From JAPOXK01 sp965220315 (lineage in GTDB: Bacteria; Chloroflexota; Dehalococcoidia; Bin125), in the NCBI GenBank assembly GCA_965220315.1, contig CBDCPP010000001.1, forward strand, positions 930,001 through 994,000: a stretch of 64,000 nt of DNA, written 5' to 3'. Positions 1-8,304 of this stretch are shown here, piece after piece. Numbering within the stretch: the stretch's first letter is position 1; each line of letters begins with the position of its first letter. The notes under the pieces are model-generated. The model saw only the letters and a list, made by a program, of their open reading frames with translations. It was not told the DNA's origin and searched no databases. Both the position numbers and the translations under genes were made by a program.

Positions 1-2165
1 CCGCGCAAGCTGAAGCCGTCGTGGTTCCAGGTGGTCCACTGCTCGTGCTGGCTGGGCCGGGGAGCGGGAAGACGCGCGTGATCGCGCACCGCATCGCCTA
101 TTTGCTCCAGGGTGACCTTGCTCCTTGGGAGATGCTCGCCGTCACGTTCACCAACAAGGCAGCCCGAGAGATGCGGGCGCGCGTGCAGACGCTGCTCGAG
201 CACGAAGCGGACGGCCTCACGCTCGGTACGTTCCACGCGATCTGCGCGCGCATGCTTCGCCGCGATGGGCAGGCGCTCGGTATTGATCGCGACTTCAACA
301 TCTTCGATACCGGCGACCAGTTGGTGCTTGTCAAGCAAGCGGTCTCGGCGCTCGGTATCGATCCGAAGCGATATCCTCCGCGCGCTTTACTCCATGGCGT
401 TTCCAAGGCGAAGAGCGAAGGACTCTCGCTTGCCGACCTGCAGCGGCGTAGTAGTAGCTACTTCGAGGAGATCGTGGTGCGCGTTTTCGAACACTACACG
501 GCTCTACTGGGCACCCACGGCGGTCTTGACTTCGACGACCTTCTCCTGCGCGTTCTGGAGCTGTTCGAGACGGTTCCGGAAGCGCGAGAGCGCTACCAGG
601 ATCGTTACCGGCACGTACTCGTCGACGAATTCCAAGACACCAACCTGGTGCAGTACCGGTTGGCGCGCGCGTGGGCGGCGGGCACGGGAAATCTGACCGT
701 TGTCGGCGACCCCGACCAGACGATCTATTCTTGGCGCTCGGCCGATATCCGCAACATCTTGCATTTCAAACGCGATCATCCGGAGACGAGGGTGGTTCGC
801 TTGGAACAGAATTACCGATCGACCAAGGCGATTCTGCGTGCCGCCGACGCAGTGATCCAAAAGGCGGCGCAGCGTTTGCATAAGTCGCTTTGGACCGAGA
901 ACGAAGCCGGCGACCTTCCCGTCGTCCATGAGGCCTACAACGAGATCGAGGAAGCCCAGTTCGTCGTCGACGAGCTGCAGCGCCACCGGGCGGCAGGTGA
1001 GTGGGAGCCAGGTGATGTCGCCGTCATGTACCGCACCAACGCCCAGTCGCGCGTACTGGAGGAGGGATTCCAGCAGGCGGGACTGCCCTATCGCATAGTC
1101 GGCGCTACGCGCTTCTATGAGCGTAAGGAGATCAAAGACCTGCTTGCCTATCTGCGGTTGATCCACAATCCGAGCGACTCGGTCTCCTTCGCTCGCATCG
1201 TCAACGTGCCTAGCCGGGGAATCGGCAAGCGCACGCGGGACGTGCTGGCTGCGTGGGGCGCCGAGCGTAACCTCTCCGCCTTTGGCGCGGCTGCGGCCAT
1301 CGATGAGACCGCCGGTCCGGCGGTTGCATCGCGGGTCGTGCCCTCACTACAGGCGTTCGTCGAGATGATCGAGGAAGGGAGACGACTGGCCAGCGAAGCT
1401 GCCGTTGTGGAACTCTTGGACTTCGTGCTGCGGAAGACCGGCTATCGCGAGTACCTCTCCGACGAGTTCGACGATGCCGAAGAGCGCTGGGAGAATCTCC
1501 AGGAGCTGAGCACCGTCGCCAGCGGCTATGACGGACTGCTGCCCGATCGTGCGCTTCCGGCGTTCCTAGAGGGCGTGGCGCTGGTCTCCGACCAAGATGG
1601 GCTCGATAGTGGTCCACCCAATGCCATCTCCCTCCTCACGCTCCATACCGCGAAAGGGCTTGAGTTCCCCGTCGTCTTCCTCGTCGGCATGGAGGAGGGC
1701 GTGCTTCCGCATGTCCACGCATTCGATGATCCAGACTCTTTGGAGGAAGAGCGGCGCCTCTGCTACGTGGGTATCACGCGCGCGCAACAGCGCCTTTACT
1801 TGCTCTATGCGTTTCGACGCGCGCTTGCTGGCAACGTTGGCCATAATCCCCCGTCGCGTTACTTGGCCGATATCCCAGCAGAAGCCATCGATGCGCGAGG
1901 TCGGACGACACCTGCAGCCGCCACGCCTGCGGCTACTGCTCACGGCCCCCGCACCCACACGTGGGACGACTACGACGGCGTCGATGTGGAACCGTTGCCG
2001 CGCGTTCCGGTCGGGACGCGCGTTCACCACGCGATCTTCGGCCCCGGCGTCGTGGTTGCTCGCGCGGACGTCAAGGACGATCAGGAGGTTACCGTGGATT
2101 TCGAGGAGGCTGGCGTCAAGAAGCTCGTGCTCTCGCTGGCGCCTATGGAGGTGCTTTCCTCCTAG
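1..2165 (+). CDS. pcrA: UvrD/PcrA-type superfamily 1 DNA helicase (5' end missing)
   Basis: ATP-dependent 3'-5' DNA helicase for repair and for clearing replication obstacles. The reading frame is already open at the window edge (AQAEAVV precedes the visible part), so the true start lies a little upstream. About 720 residues are visible. Motifs in order: Walker A AGPGSGKT, motif Ia FTNKAA, Walker B VDEFQDTN, motif III GDPDQTIYSWR, motif IV QNYRST, motif V TLHTAKGLEF, motif VI YVGITRA. The last 50 residues (HHAIFGPGVVVA onward) match the small C-terminal domain found in PcrA/UvrD rather than Rep. The stop codon interlocks with that of the convergent mazG. The family is certain; PcrA versus UvrD naming is convention. 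Confidence 0.95.
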   Translation, partial: AQAEAVVVPGGPLLVLAGPGSGKTRVIAHRIAYLLQGDLAPWEMLAVTFTNKAAREMRARVQTLLEHEADGLTLGTFHAICARMLRRDGQALGIDRDFNIFDTGDQLVLVKQAVSALGIDPKRYPPRALLHGVSKAKSEGLSLADLQRRSSSYFEEIVVRVFEHYTALLGTHGGLDFDDLLLRVLELFETVPEARERYQDRYRHVLVDEFQDTNLVQYRLARAWAAGTGNLTVVGDPDQTIYSWRSADIRNILHFKRDHPETRVVRLEQNYRSTKAILRAADAVIQKAAQRLHKSLWTENEAGDLPVVHEAYNEIEEAQFVVDELQRHRAAGEWEPGDVAVMYRTNAQSRVLEEGFQQAGLPYRIVGATRFYERKEIKDLLAYLRLIHNPSDSVSFARIVNVPSRGIGKRTRDVLAAWGAERNLSAFGAAAAIDETAGPAVASRVVPSLQAFVEMIEEGRRLASEAAVVELLDFVLRKTGYREYLSDEFDDAEERWENLQELSTVASGYDGLLPDRALPAFLEGVALVSDQDGLDSGPPNAISLLTLHTAKGLEFPVVFLVGMEEGVLPHVHAFDDPDSLEEERRLCYVGITRAQQRLYLLYAFRRALAGNVGHNPPSRYLADIPAEAIDARGRTTPAAATPAATAHGPRTHTWDDYDGVDVEPLPRVPVGTRVHHAIFGPGVVVARADVKDDQEVTVDFEEAGVKKLVLSLAPMEVLSS

Positions 2166-3211
2166 GGTTGCGCGTGGGCAGTGCGGGCCCAGCGCTCCAT
2201 GAGTTCGGCGGTGGTTAGCTCGGATATGGCGACACCTTCGGTGCGGAGCGCCGTCTCGAAAGCGCGAAAGCGCGCTTCGAATCTATCGGCTGCCTCGCGC
2301 AGGGCATCCTCTAAATGAATTCCTTCCCGCTGCGCGAGCCGCGCGAACATGAAGAGCAGATCCCCCCACGAGTTGGCGTCTTTGGGAGTCCCCGTCGCGA
2401 CGCCGAACGGCGAGCCGTTGGTAGGCTCAAACCCTTGGCGCGCCGCGCGCCCCGCCAGACTCTGTGCACGCGCCAGCGCCGGCAACGCTTGCGGCACGCC
2501 ATCGAGGGCGGATGTCTCTGCGTTGCCGGTGGCGCGTTCCGCCGCCTTGAGCCGGTCCCAATTTTCGACGACCGCGCTGGTGTCTACCGCTTTTACGCCG
2601 CCGAACACATGGGGATGGCGCCGGATCAGCTTGGCTCGGATACCCTCCGCGACATCGTCGATATCGAACTGCCCGTCTTCCTCGGCGATTTGCGCGTGTA
2701 GGAAAACCTGCATCATGAGGTCACCGAGTTCTTCGCAGAGAGCGTGCCGGTCGTCGCGGTCCAGTGCCTGGAGTACCTCGTAGGTTTCTTCCAACAGGTG
2801 AGGGCGCAAAGTGCGATGGTCTTGCTCGAGGTCCCAAGGACAGCCGCGCGCTGGGTCGCGCAAGCGGGCGATCACGCCCCGTAATCCCGCAAGGTCGTGC
2901 CGCACCGCTTCTGGGGGTACGCGGGGCAGGACGAGCGCAAGGGCATGCGGTGGGAGACTCGCGGCAGCGAGTAATGCTTGGATTTCGAGCGCCTCGGTGC
3001 ACAGGCTCCCGTTCTCCTCCACGATCAGTTGTACCTCGGTATCGAATGGATATCGGCGTAGATGGGATGGGACGATTATGGCGTCGATCAAGAGCAGCGC
3101 GGGATAGGTTGGGTCCGGCGCTAGAGCGGATAACGCTCCCACTTGCAGCCCATCTCGCACTGCGATGCCTGCGGTTTCGGCTAGCGCTTCAATGGAAGCG
3201 CCGATGCTCAC
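2162..3211 (-). CDS. mazG: MazG nucleotide pyrophosphohydrolase with truncated tetrapyrrole-methylase-like N-terminus
   Basis: Hydrolyses (d)NTPs to monophosphates and pyrophosphate, a house-cleaning role. Residues about 125-345 are two MazG units, with CPWDLEQDHRTL and the metal-binding EExxE-ExxDxxxQ pattern (EETYEVLQ, EELGDLMMQVFLH). Residues 1-115 (GLQVGALSALAPDPTYP, then LLIDAI and RYPFDTEVQL) resemble only the C-terminal half of the methylase domain fused to MazG in YabN-type proteins; the SAM-binding first half is absent. The GTG start is preceded by GGGAGG five bases upstream, so this short form is probably the real product rather than a misread start. Convergent with pcrA and divergent from the DUF1461 gene. 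The MazG call is firm; the methylase remnant is inference. Confidence 0.9.
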   Translation of the reverse strand: MSIGASIEALAETAGIAVRDGLQVGALSALAPDPTYPALLLIDAIIVPSHLRRYPFDTEVQLIVEENGSLCTEALEIQALLAAASLPPHALALVLPRVPPEAVRHDLAGLRGVIARLRDPARGCPWDLEQDHRTLRPHLLEETYEVLQALDRDDRHALCEELGDLMMQVFLHAQIAEEDGQFDIDDVAEGIRAKLIRRHPHVFGGVKAVDTSAVVENWDRLKAAERATGNAETSALDGVPQALPALARAQSLAGRAARQGFEPTNGSPFGVATGTPKDANSWGDLLFMFARLAQREGIHLEDALREAADRFEARFRAFETALRTEGVAISELTTAELMERWARTAHAQP

Positions 3212-3240
3212 ACGGGCCTCCCTACAATGCAGTGGGCCGA

Positions 3241-3262
3241 GCGATCTGACATCGTGGCCAGC
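3241..3262. repeat. Partial copy of the dnaG-upstream palindrome arm
   Basis: GCGATCTGACATCGTGGCCA differs by one base from the stretch at 8269-8288, which includes the right arm of the perfect palindrome before dnaG. Similarity fades after that but CCTA and AGG recur with small gaps. Here there is no matching left arm, so it is a half-site. It sits between the divergent mazG and DUF1461 genes, where a regulator or a dispersed repeat could lie. Confidence 0.5.
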
Positions 3263-3299
3263 CTACCTGAGGCGCGGGACTGGCACCGTGAGGATGGTC

Positions 3300-4043
3300 A
3301 TGACATTCACGTTGCAGTGGGAGTGTTGGCTGTGGCGCGGGGCGGTTGTGCTGTTCACGCTTTCTTTACTGATCTTGCCGCTCTCGTTGGCTGTGCGATT
3401 CACAGCCCAGTCTGGCTGGTGGTGGGAGCGTGGCTTCGATCAGTACAACGCCGAAGCGCGCACGGGCCTGCCCCGTGCGGAACTCGACCGCGGCGCGGCT
3501 GAGCTCCGCGCTTACTTCCGCTCTAACGACGAGCTTGTCGATATCACGGTCACGAATACGGCCGGCGCGGCTGAGCCGTTCTTGAGTGAGCGGGAGATTC
3601 TGCATTTGCGAGACGTCAAACGGCTCTTCGATCGCAGCTACGATGCTGGCTGGGGCAGCCTCGGAGCGATCGTTGCGATCATTCTCGGGACGGCCGCCTG
3701 GCGTGGCCGCGCGGCTGGGCGCGCTCTCGCGGCTGCTGGCCGCCTGGCTGGAGCCGCCGTGCTGGGCGTGATCGTTGTGCTGAGCATCATCGCCGTCAGC
3801 GGCTTCGACGAAGCTTTCCGGCAGTTTCATCTGGTCTTCTTCACTAACGATCTCTGGCAGCTGTCTAGCCGCGACCGACTGATTCAGATGTTTCCGCAAG
3901 ACTTTTTCTTTGAGTCCGCGTTGCTGATCGGCGCTGCGATCGTCGGAACGGCTGTCGTTGTCGGATTGATGGGCTGGTCAGTGCTGCGCTGGAGCACCCG
4001 CGTGGATGCAGGGTTGGAGGCGGGCGGACTGGACGCCGTTTAG
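3300..4043 (+). CDS. DUF1461 (TIGR01906-type) integral membrane protein
   Basis: Function unknown. About 247 residues with an N-terminal membrane helix (VLFTLSLLILPLSLAVRF), a region of about 90 residues on the far side, then two or three more helices (LGAIVAIILGTAAW, AVLGVIVVLSIIAV, ALLIGAAIVGTAVVVGL). The family signature is the aromatic stretch FHLVFFTNDLWQL followed by DRLIQMFPQDFFF just before the last helix. ATG at 3300 is chosen because GAGG lies six bases upstream; GTG at 3288 and ATG at 3294 are in-frame alternatives. It is alone on the plus strand between two minus-strand genes, so it is probably monocistronic. Family membership is recognised from the motif; no function is claimed. 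Confidence 0.8.
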   Translation: MTFTLQWECWLWRGAVVLFTLSLLILPLSLAVRFTAQSGWWWERGFDQYNAEARTGLPRAELDRGAAELRAYFRSNDELVDITVTNTAGAAEPFLSEREILHLRDVKRLFDRSYDAGWGSLGAIVAIILGTAAWRGRAAGRALAAAGRLAGAAVLGVIVVLSIIAVSGFDEAFRQFHLVFFTNDLWQLSSRDRLIQMFPQDFFFESALLIGAAIVGTAVVVGLMGWSVLRWSTRVDAGLEAGGLDAV

Positions 4044-4279
4044 TTCAGTGCCCCGCAGCCGCAGCCGCCGCGTCCGCAAGCACAGCCACCACTTATTGAG
4101 GGCTCAGGAACGGCGGTACCTTGCGCTTGGGCGCTGCCCTGCACTTGGACGCCGACGGTTAGGACAGGCGCGGCGAGGTGTCCGTGGTCGCACTCGCTGG
4201 GCTCGCCTGCGGCACTGATTGGCCGTAGTTGCGTGAACTTGGTGGCGCAGTTCCGGCAGTGGTATTCGTACAGCGGCAT
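4040..4279 (-). CDS. FmdB-family zinc-ribbon protein
   Basis: A 79-residue protein beginning MPLYEYHCRNC, the hallmark of the FmdB/CxxC regulatory zinc-ribbon family. The first CxxC knuckle is intact. The second is altered to CDHGH instead of the usual CPxC, so the metal site may be degenerate or use histidine. The C-terminus is a short Cys/Gly-rich tail (GGCACGRGGCGCG), common in the family. ATG at 4279 is preferred over an upstream in-frame start because the conserved domain begins exactly there and GAGG lies just before it. Its 3' end overlaps the end of the convergent DUF1461 gene by four bases. Regulatory roles in the family are mostly predicted, not shown. Confidence 0.8.
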   Translation of the reverse strand: MPLYEYHCRNCATKFTQLRPISAAGEPSECDHGHLAAPVLTVGVQVQGSAQAQGTAVPEPSISGGCACGRGGCGCGALN

Positions 4280-4451
4280 GCGCCTCACGCTCCGATCGAA
4301 TCCCCTCCAGCAGTGCGGAACCAAGCGTAGGGATCGTCTTGTGCGACGGTCAAGGATATGATGCGGCTCGGTCCGCGAGCGTTCAGCCGAGCGAGCGGCG
4401 AGACTTCTTTATTGCTTGAGCCCGCCGCCGGCCGCAGCTGGCTTCTCGTGG

Positions 4452-6302
4452 TTACTCCAGATAGTCCTTTAGGCGCCGCGAGCGAGACGGATGGCGTAGC
4501 TTGCGTAGAGCCTTGGCCTCAATCTGGCGGATGCGCTCACGCGTGACGCCGAACTCACGGCCAACTTCCTCGAGCGTGCGGCTGCGTCCGTCCTCCAGAC
4601 CGAAACGGAGCTGTAATACACGTCGCTCGCGAAGTGTGAGCGACGAGAGCACCCCTTCAACGGCTTCCTTGAGCAGCTGTTGGCTGGCAGCATCTGCGGG
4701 TGCGAGTGCAGTCGCGTCCTCTAAGAAGTCTCCTAGATGCGAGTCCTCCTCTTCGCCGATCGGTGTCTCCAGAGACACAGGCTCCTGGCTCACTTTGACG
4801 ATCTCCCGCACCCGTTCAGGGAGGATGTCCATGCCTTGGCCGATCTCATCCGATGTCGGCTCCCGCCCGTACTCTTGCACGAGCCGCCGGGATACGCGTA
4901 CGAGCTTGTTGATGGTTTCCACCATGTGCACGGGGATGCGAATCGTGCGTGCCTGATCCGCGATGGCCCGGGTGATGGCTTGGCGAATCCACCAAGTCGC
5001 GTAGGTCGAGAACTTATAGCCTTTACGGTAATCGAACTTCTCAACTGCCCGGATCAGGCCGATGTTCCCCTCTTGGATCAGGTCCAGCAGTGAGAGGCCT
5101 CGCCCGATGTACTTTTTTGCGACCGACACGACTAACCGCAGATTCGCCTCCGTAAGGCGCTTCTCGGCGCGGTAGGAGCTTTCCTTGAGCCGTTCTATGC
5201 GCCGCTCGAAACGGCGCTCGAGTGGGGCTAAGCGAAGCGGCAATTCCTGTGAAGGTGGGTAGATCTGATCGATCGAGCCTGCAGCATCGGCCGAGCGTTG
5301 CAGGAGGTCTGGAGTGAGGATGTGCGTGACGATGGAGACCCGTACGAGTAAGTCTTCCGCTTCTGCTTCCTCAACGCGCAACCGCTTTTGCACCTTGTTG
5401 CGCAGCTCTTCGTCCATTTCCCCGTCGACGCGATCACGGAAGGTCGGGTCCGTGATCAACTCGATGATGCCGAGCTTCTTGAGCTTCAGGGTGCGCTGAA
5501 TTAACTCGATGACGGGACGTAGGTCTTCGAGTTGCTGGAGCAGACTAGTGACTGTCTCCAGAGTGGTGGGAAGACGACGATTCTCTTCCTCAAAAGTCTC
5601 CTCGATGTCGTGGATCCAGTTGCCATCCTCCATCTGCCGCGCCAGGAATTTCTCGTCGGCGGCGGAGAGTAGGAAGACCTTCCCGATCTCGCGGAGATAC
5701 ATCCGCACCGGATCGTCGATGCCGTCGCCCTCCTCTGCGCCTAGGCGGTTCGGAGTGGTGGCACGCTGGCGCGACTTGCCCGCGGCAGCCTTGTTGGGGA
5801 TTTCGGGTTCTTCCTCTTTCTCATCGATGTCTTCGAGGTCGGATATGCTCGGTTCTTGAACATCGAAGGCCGCGAGCGCTGCTTGTTCGTTAAGCCTCCG
5901 CTCGCGGTTCTTCGCTACGGTGCGGCGCGCCGCCGCTTTCGCCGGACTCGGCGCCGCTTTGGTCGACTTCTTGGTGGTTGTTTTGGGCGGCTCCCTCGGG
6001 TCGATCGTCCGCTTGCCGGCAGGCATAGAGAATTCGTCCAGTGGCGCAGTTAGGGCTCGCACCTTCTTCTCCTGCGCTTTGCTGGTGCGGCGTGTCGAGC
6101 CACTGCTGCCGTTCTTAGCTGGAGCCTGGGTGGCGGCGGCGGTGTCCTTGGCATTCCGAGCTGTTTTGGAGGAAAGGCGAGTGCTGCGGCCCTTGGCGGT
6201 CTGCGTCGTCTTCTTCGCCTTACTGACGATCTTCGTTGCCTTCTTGGCGCTGCTCTTGGGCTTGGCGGCGCGCTTGGTTGCAGTCTTGGCTGGGGTCATC
6301 AT
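4452..6302 (-). CDS. rpoD: Primary RNA polymerase sigma factor (sigma-70)
   Basis: Housekeeping sigma factor directing RNA polymerase to promoters. 616 residues. Residues 1-125 are an extremely Lys/Ala/Ser/Thr-rich tail like histone H1 instead of a normal region 1.1. Region 1.2 (DDPVRMYLREIG) is near residue 200, then a non-conserved insert of about 140 residues. Region 2 (NLRLVVSVAKKY, DLIQEGNIGLIRAVEKFDY, FSTYATWWIRQAI) lies at about 385-450, region 3 follows, and region 4.2 with the -35-binding helix (TRERIRQIEAKALRKL) is near residue 590. The ATG overlaps the dnaG stop by four bases, the conserved dnaG-rpoD arrangement, and translational coupling is likely. The intact WWIRQAI and RIRQIEAKAL motifs support a group 1 factor. 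Confidence 0.96.
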   Translation of the reverse strand: MMTPAKTATKRAAKPKSSAKKATKIVSKAKKTTQTAKGRSTRLSSKTARNAKDTAAATQAPAKNGSSGSTRRTSKAQEKKVRALTAPLDEFSMPAGKRTIDPREPPKTTTKKSTKAAPSPAKAAARRTVAKNRERRLNEQAALAAFDVQEPSISDLEDIDEKEEEPEIPNKAAAGKSRQRATTPNRLGAEEGDGIDDPVRMYLREIGKVFLLSAADEKFLARQMEDGNWIHDIEETFEEENRRLPTTLETVTSLLQQLEDLRPVIELIQRTLKLKKLGIIELITDPTFRDRVDGEMDEELRNKVQKRLRVEEAEAEDLLVRVSIVTHILTPDLLQRSADAAGSIDQIYPPSQELPLRLAPLERRFERRIERLKESSYRAEKRLTEANLRLVVSVAKKYIGRGLSLLDLIQEGNIGLIRAVEKFDYRKGYKFSTYATWWIRQAITRAIADQARTIRIPVHMVETINKLVRVSRRLVQEYGREPTSDEIGQGMDILPERVREIVKVSQEPVSLETPIGEEEDSHLGDFLEDATALAPADAASQQLLKEAVEGVLSSLTLRERRVLQLRFGLEDGRSRTLEEVGREFGVTRERIRQIEAKALRKLRHPSRSRRLKDYLE

Positions 6303-8212
6303 TCGGTCTCCTTGAGCTTCGCTCGGGCCGGTTCCTGCGGTTCGTCGAGGTCTTGGTGCGTGGACCGCACGTGCAGCTCCTGCCCCGTTTCCATGTTCTC
6401 CAAAACTGCCCTCACGGCGGCGGCGATATCTGGGTCGGGCGGCGACTCCGTGGTGCCGCGAGCGGCTAACTCCGCGAGATCCGCGGCAGCGTGCGTGCGT
6501 TCGTGGCTGGCGATTGCTTCAGTCTGCGGGCGCATCTGCTCGCGCAGTCGGCGCGCGCGCAGCCGTTGTACTGTTTGATGCGCGGCTTGATCGGCTTCCT
6601 CACCCGAGAAGGGCGGTAGCGCGCGCGCGCGCGCGCGCAAAGCGGCGAGTTCATCATGCAATGGCGCGCTGGGATCGACCTCCGTCCGCGCGAGTGCGTC
6701 GAGCAACTCTTGCGCGAGGCCTCCGCCGATCCACCGGCGCGCTTCCTGTTCCACTTTCGGCATAAGTTCGGGCCGAACTGCGAGCAATTGGAGGAGGAAG
6801 TCCGTCTGCCGATCGCGGGGCGGCGCTGGTTCGGAGGCTGCCGGTGTGTGCGCGTTCGCATAATTTCTAGCGGCGCTGGTGCGGCGCTGCTGAAGTCGCT
6901 GCTGGAGAGCGCTCGTTTCCAACCGCGCCAAGCGAGCGAGCCGTTGCAGGTACTCGGCCCGTACCACGGGCTCGGCGATCGCTGCCACGAGGGGCAACAG
7001 TTCCTCAATGAGTGTCGCGCGCGCGCGCGCGTCCTCCAGATCGCGCGCGCCGACGGCAGCGGCAAAACGGTAGTCCAGGAAGGTGGGCGCTTTCTCCAAG
7101 ATCGCCGTCCAGAGGTCTGGGTCGACGCGAATTAGAGCGTCGGGATCTCGCCCCTCGGGCAATTCCGCGATTCGAATGTCGGCGGCGAGGGTGTCTTGCA
7201 ATCGAACCAACCCGCTCGGGTCTGGTACAGGCAGGGATTCGCGGCCCATCACTTCGCGCCCCACTTCGATCCCGCGCAGCGTTGCGGCCGCGCCGGCGGC
7301 GTCGGCGTCGAGCGCAAGCACGACGTTGCGTGTCAGGGGCTTGATCAACTTGACCTGCGCTTCGGTGAGGGAGGTACCCATCGAGGCGACGGTGTTGAGC
7401 TGCCCGTGTTGGTGGGCAGCGATCACATCCATGTATCCCTCAACGATCACGATGCGGTCCCTCTCGCGGATGGCGTGGCGAGCTCGGTCGAGTCCGTAGA
7501 GCAGGCCGCTTTTGTCGAAGATCTCCGTCTGCGGTGTGTTGAGGTACTTGGGGCTGTCGTTGCTGAGAGTGCGCCCGCCGAATCCCACGGCGCGATCGCG
7601 CGCGTCGCGAATGGGGAAGAGCAGCCGCGAGTGGAAGCGGTCGATGGCACCGTGCTCCGTCTCGATAGCTAGCCCGGCTGCGACCAATTCATCCGGTGTG
7701 TGGCCACGGGCCGTGAGATAGGTGAGCAACGCATCCGGTTCGTCGCTGGCGTAGCCCAGGCCAAAGGCCTGTTGGGTTTCCGCGTCAATGCCGCGCTCAT
7801 GGACATAATTACGTGCCGTAGCGGCGTCCGGATTTTCGGCGAGTTGTCTTTGGTAGAAGACCGCGGCTGCATCGTTCAGAGAGTTCAGGCGGCGTCGCCG
7901 CTCCTCGCGCTCGCTGTTGGCCCGTGTCGGGGCTCCCAAAGCGACGCCAGCCCGCTCCGCCAGCACCTGGAGTGCTTCTCGGAAGTCGATCTGTTGGCGG
8001 CGCATGACCCACGAAAAGATATCGCCGCCTTCTGCGCAAGCACCGAAGCAATGCCAGCTTTGGCGCTGGGGATCGACGATAAAGGAAGGGGTCCGTTCCG
8101 TATGAAACGGACAGAGCGCTTTAAACGTACGCCCACTCTTGCGTAACGTGACGCCTTCGCCGATCAAATCGACAATGTCAACTCGGGCTTTGATCTCGTC
8201 AACTTGACTCAA
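6299..8212 (-). CDS. dnaG: DNA primase
   Basis: Makes RNA primers for DNA replication. 637 residues: N-terminal zinc domain with Cys34, His37, Cys55 and Cys59 (CPFH, then CFGAC), TOPRIM polymerase core with VEGYMDVIAAHQ and the acidic ALDADAAG motif at about residues 250-310, then a long C-terminal helicase-binding region. The start is TTG at 8212: it gives the canonical N-terminus (SQVDEIKARVDIVDLIGEG) but has no Shine-Dalgarno site, only a T-tract, so initiation is unusual. Two alternating GC runs encode Ala/Arg repeats in the C-terminal half (6619-6636 and 7016-7031). The strong palindrome at 8253-8285 lies between this gene and its upstream neighbour and may control entry of transcription. 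Confidence 0.96.
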   Translation of the reverse strand: MSQVDEIKARVDIVDLIGEGVTLRKSGRTFKALCPFHTERTPSFIVDPQRQSWHCFGACAEGGDIFSWVMRRQQIDFREALQVLAERAGVALGAPTRANSEREERRRRLNSLNDAAAVFYQRQLAENPDAATARNYVHERGIDAETQQAFGLGYASDEPDALLTYLTARGHTPDELVAAGLAIETEHGAIDRFHSRLLFPIRDARDRAVGFGGRTLSNDSPKYLNTPQTEIFDKSGLLYGLDRARHAIRERDRIVIVEGYMDVIAAHQHGQLNTVASMGTSLTEAQVKLIKPLTRNVVLALDADAAGAAATLRGIEVGREVMGRESLPVPDPSGLVRLQDTLAADIRIAELPEGRDPDALIRVDPDLWTAILEKAPTFLDYRFAAAVGARDLEDARARATLIEELLPLVAAIAEPVVRAEYLQRLARLARLETSALQQRLQQRRTSAARNYANAHTPAASEPAPPRDRQTDFLLQLLAVRPELMPKVEQEARRWIGGGLAQELLDALARTEVDPSAPLHDELAALRARARALPPFSGEEADQAAHQTVQRLRARRLREQMRPQTEAIASHERTHAAADLAELAARGTTESPPDPDIAAAVRAVLENMETGQELHVRSTHQDLDEPQEPARAKLKETE

Positions 8213-8252
8213 AAAAATGTATCCAACGGCTACGGCAGCCAGATTTATCCTA

Positions 8253-8285
8253 CCACGATGTCAAATCGGCGATTTGACATCGTGG
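8253..8285. promoter_or_regulatory. Perfect 33-nt palindrome upstream of dnaG
   Basis: The left arm CCACGATGTCAAATC (8253-8267) is mirrored exactly by GATTTGACATCGTGG (8271-8285) around GGC; 16 paired bases flank one central base. No T-run follows on either side, so a classical intrinsic terminator is unlikely. The arm contains TTGACA on either strand, a possible -35 element, but no -10 at proper distance was found. It lies 20 bases past the stop of the CARDB gene and 41 bases before the dnaG start. It may be an operator or an RNA hairpin limiting read-through; a one-armed copy is at 3241. Confidence 0.7.
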
Positions 8286-8304
8286 CCAACGCCTAGCCAG
8301 GAAG

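Noticed and set aside
504..1166. Long antisense ORF inside the helicase gene
   Set aside because: It is a codon-bias shadow: the sense strand carries all helicase motifs and the antisense product has no family features.
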